Assembly: GCA_002413345.1 (NCBI GenBank) | Contig: DHWU01000079.1 | Span: forward strand, 1 to 9,412 | From: Propionibacteriaceae bacterium UBA5174 | GTDB taxonomy: Bacteria; Actinomycetota; Actinomycetes; Propionibacteriales; Propionibacteriaceae | Direction of reading: 5' to 3' | DNA length: 9,412 bases | Shown: piece after piece, positions 6,315-9,412 of the stretch | Layout: each line of letters starts with the position of its first letter | Position numbering within the stretch: the stretch's first letter is position 1 | Made by a program: the position numbers and the translations under genes | The notes under the pieces: generated by a model | Databases searched by the model: none | Told to the model about the DNA's origin: nothing | What the model saw: the letters and a program-made list of their open reading frames with translations, nothing else

Positions 6315-6339
6315 CGTTTGGCGGCGCGGTGCCTTCGAG

Positions 6340-6648
6340 CTAGCCGAGGATGGCCAGGAGTTTGGTATTGGATGCTTGGTCGGTTTGGGTGAATGCTTCG
6401 GCGGTCTTGTCTAGCTCGTCTGCTGCCCGGGTGACCGCGCTGGAGGCTGAGTCCATGAGGGTGTCGGCGGCAGCTTGCGCTGTGATGTAAATGGGAAGCA
6501 ACAGTGGCGAGCACATGATTCCGAAGGCGTTGTCAGGCAGGGCAGCGCCAGTGGCCTGGCGGGCGCCATTCACTGCGGCGGCGGCGGACCTTGCTTGTTG
6601 GGCGGCGGTAGTGAGTTGGCTGGGCTGGATCTCGAGTTGGTTAGTCAT
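6340..6648 (-). CDS. EspC-like small protein, T7SS-associated
   Basis: The 102-residue, Ala-rich, largely helical protein resembles the EspC family of ESX-secretion-associated proteins: a short N-terminal LEIQPSQLTTAAQQ helix, a Gly/Pro turn region with a single Cys46, and a second long helix (about 53-90) ending in DELDKTAEAFTQTDQAS. Family members usually end this helix with a YxxxD-type T7SS export signal; here the same spot reads FTQTD (F86, D90), with Phe for Tyr. No signal peptide is present. The ATG at 6648 has GGAG six bases upstream and is preferred over the in-frame TTG at 6660; that GGAG can pair in a small CTCCA/TGGAG hairpin. It follows the YbaB-like gene by 51 bases and is probably in its operon. 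Function is inferred: a secretion partner of the divergent toxin protein. Confidence 0.7.
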   Translation of the reverse strand: MTNQLEIQPSQLTTAAQQARSAAAAVNGARQATGAALPDNAFGIMCSPLLLPIYITAQAAADTLMDSASSAVTRAADELDKTAEAFTQTDQASNTKLLAILG

Positions 6649-6679
6649 GTCTAGCTCCAAGGTGGAGGGGTGGGTCTGT

Positions 6680-6700
6680 CTTGGGCAGCTTGGGCAGCTT
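6680..6700. repeat. Short 9-base tandem repeat
   Basis: CTTGGGCAG is repeated twice in direct tandem and followed by CTT, at the 3' edge of the YbaB-like gene and in the gap before the EspC-like gene. It is probably a slippage repeat of little consequence. Confidence 0.7.
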
Positions 6701-7140
6701 CATCTCCGCGTGAGGATTGGGCCGCGGCCTGGGGTGGGTGAGTCGTCGGACTTGTCGTCGGATTCTGGGGGTTCTGGCGGCAGATAGGTTTCGCGCAGCG
6801 CGGCTACGGATTCTGATTCGGCTCCGAAGGTGGCTTCGGCCATGGTGATGGTGGTTTGGCCGGCGATGCGGTGCGCGTCGTTGAATGTTGCCAGAATCAG
6901 TTTGGCGAGTTTGGCTGGGGTGTGGGCGTAGGCGGCTTCGGTGAGCTCGAGGTCGGTGATGCGTCCCAGGGAATCAACCTCAACGCTGATTTCGCGGTCA
7001 GGTGAGGTCGCTCGTTCGCGGATTGATTCGACTCGGTCTCGCAGCGCTACGGCCTTTTCGGCGTGTTCCTGAGCAGCAGCGATCTGAGCATTGATGCGAT
7101 CGATAGCTGCTGCGGCTTGCGGGTCGAAGGGCGATTCCAT
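6700..7140 (-). CDS. YbaB/EbfC-like DNA-binding family protein
   Basis: YbaB/EbfC proteins are small dimeric nucleoid-associated proteins. This 146-residue member has the usual layout: an N-terminal coiled-coil helix rich in Ala, Gln and Glu (about 8-45, with AAIDRINAQIAAAQEHAEKAVAL in that span), a central three-strand sheet with ISVEVDSLGRITDLELTEAAY (about 51-71), and a second helix AKLAKLILATFNDAHRIAG. The tail from about 118 is acidic and Pro-rich (LPPEPPESDDKSDD), unlike the short housekeeping YbaB next to recR. Such longer paralogues are often found beside EspC-like and WXG-like genes in actinobacterial T7SS loci, where they may act as a structural or regulatory partner; that role is inference. 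The ATG at 7140 lies seven bases after a - strand TAGCCT -10 element and has no ribosome binding site, so it appears leaderless. Confidence 0.75.
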   Translation of the reverse strand: MESPFDPQAAAAIDRINAQIAAAQEHAEKAVALRDRVESIRERATSPDREISVEVDSLGRITDLELTEAAYAHTPAKLAKLILATFNDAHRIAGQTTITMAEATFGAESESVAALRETYLPPEPPESDDKSDDSPTPGRGPILTRR

Positions 7141-7222
7141 GGGGATGAGGCTACCGACGTTTCGTTTGTGGTGGCTAGGGTGGTGTCACCTGTTTGGGTG
7201 ACAAGCGCTGTTCGGGGGTTTG
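7141..7222. promoter_or_regulatory. Divergent promoter region with an inverted repeat
   Basis: This 82-base gap separates the - strand YbaB-like gene from the + strand toxin gene. On the - strand TAGCCT (7148-7153) precedes the YbaB-like ATG by seven bases. On the + strand TAGGGT (7176-7181) predicts a start near 7188. A perfect inverted repeat, TGTCACC at 7184-7190 and GGTGACA at 7197-7203 with a 6-base loop, covers that start and could be an operator or a leader hairpin. A GGGGG run at 7214-7218 is the only candidate ribosome binding site for the toxin gene. Confidence 0.5.
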
Positions 7223-8443
7223 ATGGCTGACGCTGCTGTTTCGTTGGACCTGGGGACGAGTCCTTTTTCGGGTGCTGGCTTGTTGGACTCGGGTAGTTCG
7301 CTGATTTCGGCGTTGCAGGGTGGCAGCTGGGTTGATGCAGCGTTGGCTGGTGTCGGTTTGGCTATGGATGTCGCCTCGGCCGTGATGAATCCTTTGGGGG
7401 CGTTGTTCTCGGCTGGTATTGGCTGGTTGTTGGATCATTTGGAGCCGTTGAAGGGCTGGCTCAATGAGCTGACTGGTGATTCGTCGTTGGTGGCTGGTGG
7501 GGCGCAGGTTTGGGGCCGGATTGCTGAGCGGTTGGGGCAGGCGAGTTCGGATTTGCAGTCTTCGATCGATTCGACTCTTGCCGGTCTGAAGTCGCAGGCT
7601 TTGGATGCTTATCGGGCGTTGGCTGGCGATGCTGGTAAGCATCTGGCGATGGTGCAGCAGTTGTCGGCCGCAATTGGAGCTGGTTTGTCGATGGCGGCCA
7701 CGTTGGTGCAGGTGGTGCACGATCTGGTGCGTGACACGATTGCTGATGTGGTCGGTTTTGCGTTGAGTCTGGTGGTGCCTACACCAAATGCGATTGCCTC
7801 GGTTGCGACGAAGGTGGCTGGGTTGGCTACCAAGGTGGGTACGAAGGTGACGAGTTTGGTGTCGTCGTTTTCGAAGCTGAATAGGTTGTTTCATGAGGTT
7901 GGGGAGTTGTTGGCCAAGCTGAAAGCTGTCTTCGACAAAGTTGCGCAAGGCGGGCGCCGCGCTGATGATTTGCCAGTGGCTCCTGCGCGTGCCGGCGGGA
8001 ACGTGAAAGCTCTTCCAACGCGCGAAGAAGCGCGCAATCTTCCAAAGGCGGAACGCGACAAACTCAAGGGTGTTGATCTTGGTGATGGCCGAGACACCTA
8101 TGGAAAATACACAGGGCATGATGCGTCGAGTGCCGACAAGGAGGCGCAAGGCTTGGCTGAGTACGCTGCTGACACCGGAAGGCACGTCGCCAATCGCCAA
8201 GTCGAGGTCACGAGCGAAGCGCGAGGTGCGCAGGTGCGCAAATATGACGGCCTCTCCCAGCGGGCTGACGGTACGTACGAAGGTGTGGAAGTGAAGAGTG
8301 GTAGTGCCAGCAGCAAATATGATGCCCCGGGGAGCGCGCAAAGGCAGTTCGACGAGACTGTGTCTGTCGAGAATCCTGCGATAGGGAAATTAGATGGTGA
8401 AGTAATCAAGGTAACAAGCGTGAAAGTGGTTCGAGTGGAATGA
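7223..8443 (+). CDS. T7SS-type modular toxin: WXG-like carrier with candidate nuclease tip
   Basis: 406 residues. Residues about 30-240 form an all-helical carrier of the kind seen in actinobacterial T7SS polymorphic toxins: a hydrophobic segment at 37-70, EPLKGWLNELTGD at 74-86, VWGRIAERL at 97-105, STLAGLKSQALDAYRAL at 117-133 (other carriers commonly have a W-x-G turn here; this one has LKS), then hydrophobic helices at 148-185 and a heptad-like stretch to 240. No cleavable signal peptide. A basic linker (about 241-285) leads to the C-terminal domain (about 290-406). This domain contains a YDG (D342) followed by YEGVEVKSG (E356, K358) and QRQFDE (373-378), a D...ExK arrangement typical of PD-(D/E)XK nucleases. 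Target is unknown (DNA or RNA). ATG at 7223 chosen over the adjacent TTG at 7220. Codon use changes near 7915. A probable immunity gene follows after 22 bases. Confidence 0.75.
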   Translation: MADAAVSLDLGTSPFSGAGLLDSGSSLISALQGGSWVDAALAGVGLAMDVASAVMNPLGALFSAGIGWLLDHLEPLKGWLNELTGDSSLVAGGAQVWGRIAERLGQASSDLQSSIDSTLAGLKSQALDAYRALAGDAGKHLAMVQQLSAAIGAGLSMAATLVQVVHDLVRDTIADVVGFALSLVVPTPNAIASVATKVAGLATKVGTKVTSLVSSFSKLNRLFHEVGELLAKLKAVFDKVAQGGRRADDLPVAPARAGGNVKALPTREEARNLPKAERDKLKGVDLGDGRDTYGKYTGHDASSADKEAQGLAEYAADTGRHVANRQVEVTSEARGAQVRKYDGLSQRADGTYEGVEVKSGSASSKYDAPGSAQRQFDETVSVENPAIGKLDGEVIKVTSVKVVRVE

Positions 8444-8450
8444 GTTTCGG

Positions 8451-8456
8451 TAGAAT
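8451..8456 (+). promoter_or_regulatory. Candidate -10 element for the immunity gene
   Basis: TAGAAT differs from TATAAT by one base and sits in the 22-base gap between the toxin stop and the next ATG (8466). The implied start is about 8463-8464, giving a nearly leaderless mRNA. GGTGG at 8456-8460 could otherwise serve as a weak ribosome binding site on a read-through transcript. No matching -35 is seen. Confidence 0.45.
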
Positions 8457-8465
8457 GGTGGCATT

Positions 8466-8927
8466 ATGAAACCGACCCATGCAACGTCTTCGAACTGGAA
8501 GACCTACATGACGGTAGCCGTAGATCTAGCAGAGGCCGATCAAGAGCTATTGCGTAAGTTGCAGAACATGGATGGCGACTTGCGCTGGTGTGTGGCTTTG
8601 TGGCGTCTCCCGGAAGATACCCCGACGCGGGGGCTAAACTATGATGGCGCTAAGGAGTTTATTCAGTCCGCTGGCAATCGTGGTCGAATGACTGTTGAGT
8701 TACGCCGATATGAGGCTGGGCGGCAAGATTATTGCCAGTACCTAGTGGGTAGGCCAGCGTCGCCGCAGGTTGCGCCATTGTTGGCGAAGGTCGGGTGGCA
8801 AGACAAAACCGTCGCGTTATTTGAAAATGAAGTATTTAGTGCCGAGAGTGCGGCGGAAATATATTCTTATTACCTAAGGCATGATGAGGTGCCAGCATAC
8901 TGCACTCTTAGAATTGTCGATGCTTAG
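8466..8927 (+). CDS. Probable immunity protein for the upstream toxin
   Basis: I do not recognise the family of this 153-residue protein. It begins 22 bases after the toxin gene, is small, soluble in appearance (no signal peptide or membrane segment) and has many acidic residues in its second half (for example ENEVFSAESAAEIYSYY at about 120-136), all usual for a cognate immunity protein that covers a basic nuclease surface. An alternating pattern, YMTVAVDLAEADQELLRKLQNM (14-35), RWCVALWRL (40-48), MTVELRRYEAGRQDYCQYLVG (75-95) and AYCTLRIVD at the end, suggests a mixed alpha/beta fold. Leucine codons CTA and TTA are frequent, unlike the flanking genes but close to the toxin C-terminal segment. 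Immunity function is inferred from position and composition. An alternative is an unrelated orphan gene. Confidence 0.6.
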   Translation: MKPTHATSSNWKTYMTVAVDLAEADQELLRKLQNMDGDLRWCVALWRLPEDTPTRGLNYDGAKEFIQSAGNRGRMTVELRRYEAGRQDYCQYLVGRPASPQVAPLLAKVGWQDKTVALFENEVFSAESAAEIYSYYLRHDEVPAYCTLRIVDA

Positions 8928-8956
8928 CTGGCGGCCTGCGGCTGGCCGGGTAGCTG

Positions 8957-9346
8957 ATGTTTAGCGATGCGACGCGCGCTGAGGTTGCTGAGTTTTTGGA
9001 TCAGGTTGCGCGAATGACGGTGGACGACTTTGCGGCGGTTCGAAGGTCGGCGCGGGATGTGTATCCGGTGTGTAAGGAGGCGCGTGGGTTGATGAAGCTT
9101 GGTGCGGCTGATTTCAGTTGGTTGGACAAGCGAGTGAACAGTGTTGTTGGTTTGATGCTGGGTAGGTTGGACTGGCCCAGCGTGCACCTGTCATCAATGG
9201 CCATGACTCTGTCTTTGGATGGCGCGCAGGCGATTGTGCGGCGTGATCGGTTGTCGGCCGAGCAGTACGAGGCCTTTGTGGGTGGGTTTCGTCAGGTTGG
9301 TTTGGTGTTACCGCCGATCGAGGCACGGCCGGTGGAAGGGCAGTGA
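8957..9346 (+). CDS. Conserved-looking protein of unknown function
   Basis: 129 residues, family not recognised. Mostly helical with no signal peptide or membrane segment. Visible landmarks are RAEVAEFLDQVARMTVDDFAAV (7-28), VYPVCKEARGLMKLGAADFSWLDKRV (35-60, single Cys39), VVGLMLGRLDWPS (63-75), MTLSLDGAQAIVRRDRL (83-99) and EQYEAFVGGF (102-111). The run of well-formed helices and ordinary codon use (TTG-rich leucine, like the toxin carrier domain) argue that it is a real, resident gene rather than part of the atypical toxin-tip cassette. It starts 29 bases after the immunity gene with only a weak CGGG upstream, so it may be co-transcribed. It could be a second immunity or accessory protein of the T7SS locus; nothing in the sequence proves either. 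Confidence 0.65.
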   Translation: MFSDATRAEVAEFLDQVARMTVDDFAAVRRSARDVYPVCKEARGLMKLGAADFSWLDKRVNSVVGLMLGRLDWPSVHLSSMAMTLSLDGAQAIVRRDRLSAEQYEAFVGGFRQVGLVLPPIEARPVEGQ

Positions 9347-9412
9347 CTGATGTTTGCAGTGTTGGCGTGATGGCGTGTTTCTGGTCGCAAAGTCGCGGTT
9401 GGGTGAAATTCA
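9343..9412 (+). CDS. Possible start of a further gene, truncated by window end
   Basis: A GTG at 9343 overlaps the stop of the preceding gene as GTGA and opens a frame that stays open to the window edge (23 complete codons, beginning VTDVCSVGVMACFW). The overlap is typical of coupled genes, but the stretch is too short to judge coding character. The ATG at 9350 in another frame stops after six codons. Confidence 0.25.
   Translation, partial: MTDVCSVGVMACFWSQSRGWVKF

Noticed and set aside
6263..6514. 83-codon - strand frame overlapping the EspC-like gene and the tandem repeat
   Set aside because: Basic, low-complexity translation in a different frame of a supported gene; it runs through a hairpin and a tandem repeat.
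7175..8341. 388-codon open frame on the - strand, fully antisense to the toxin gene
   Set aside because: Its translation is Arg/Gln/His/Thr-rich with no domain pattern, and it exists because the TTG- and GGT-rich sense strand rarely yields stops in that antisense frame. It also runs through the divergent promoter region.

Overview
The window reads as chromosomal DNA of a moderately GC-rich actinomycete (Actinomycetota). The signs are the RNase PH/RdgB gene pair, an actinobacterial-type DinB with an internal clamp-binding motif, an EspC-like/YbaB-like pair of the kind associated with type VII secretion (T7SS), and several genes whose start codon lies 6-7 bases after a TAnnnT -10 element, as expected for leaderless transcripts. 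I cannot resolve genus from sequence alone.

Bases 1-2375 hold a tight housekeeping operon on the + strand: the 3' part of rph (RNase PH), rdgB (non-canonical purine NTP pyrophosphatase), thyA (thymidylate synthase) and folA (dihydrofolate reductase). The first three genes overlap by ATGA and folA follows after 8 bases. ThyA makes dTMP and dihydrofolate, FolA regenerates tetrahydrofolate, and RdgB cleans the purine dNTP pool. dinB (DNA polymerase IV) follows with what looks like its own promoter, then tRNA-Leu(UAG) and a strong hairpin.

Bases 3952-6205 carry two genes on the - strand, a type-B carboxylesterase and a Bcp-type peroxiredoxin. The gap between them contains two notable inverted repeats. 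The peroxiredoxin has only one cysteine, so it must work without the usual intramolecular resolving cysteine.

Bases 6340-9412 are an accessory T7SS-type toxin locus. An EspC-like small secreted protein and a YbaB/EbfC-like protein lie on the - strand. Divergent from them, on the + strand, is a 406-residue modular protein with an actinobacterial WXG-like helical carrier domain and a C-terminal domain carrying a D...ExK pattern (a candidate PD-(D/E)XK nuclease toxin). A probable immunity gene follows with its own candidate promoter, then a conserved-looking unknown gene and perhaps the start of one more. Base composition and codon choice change sharply near 7915 and return to the local style after about 8930. 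The toxin tip and its immunity gene therefore look like an exchanged cassette inside an otherwise uniform locus. No T7SS core component (EccC, EccD, MycP) is visible here, so the secretion machinery must be encoded elsewhere.
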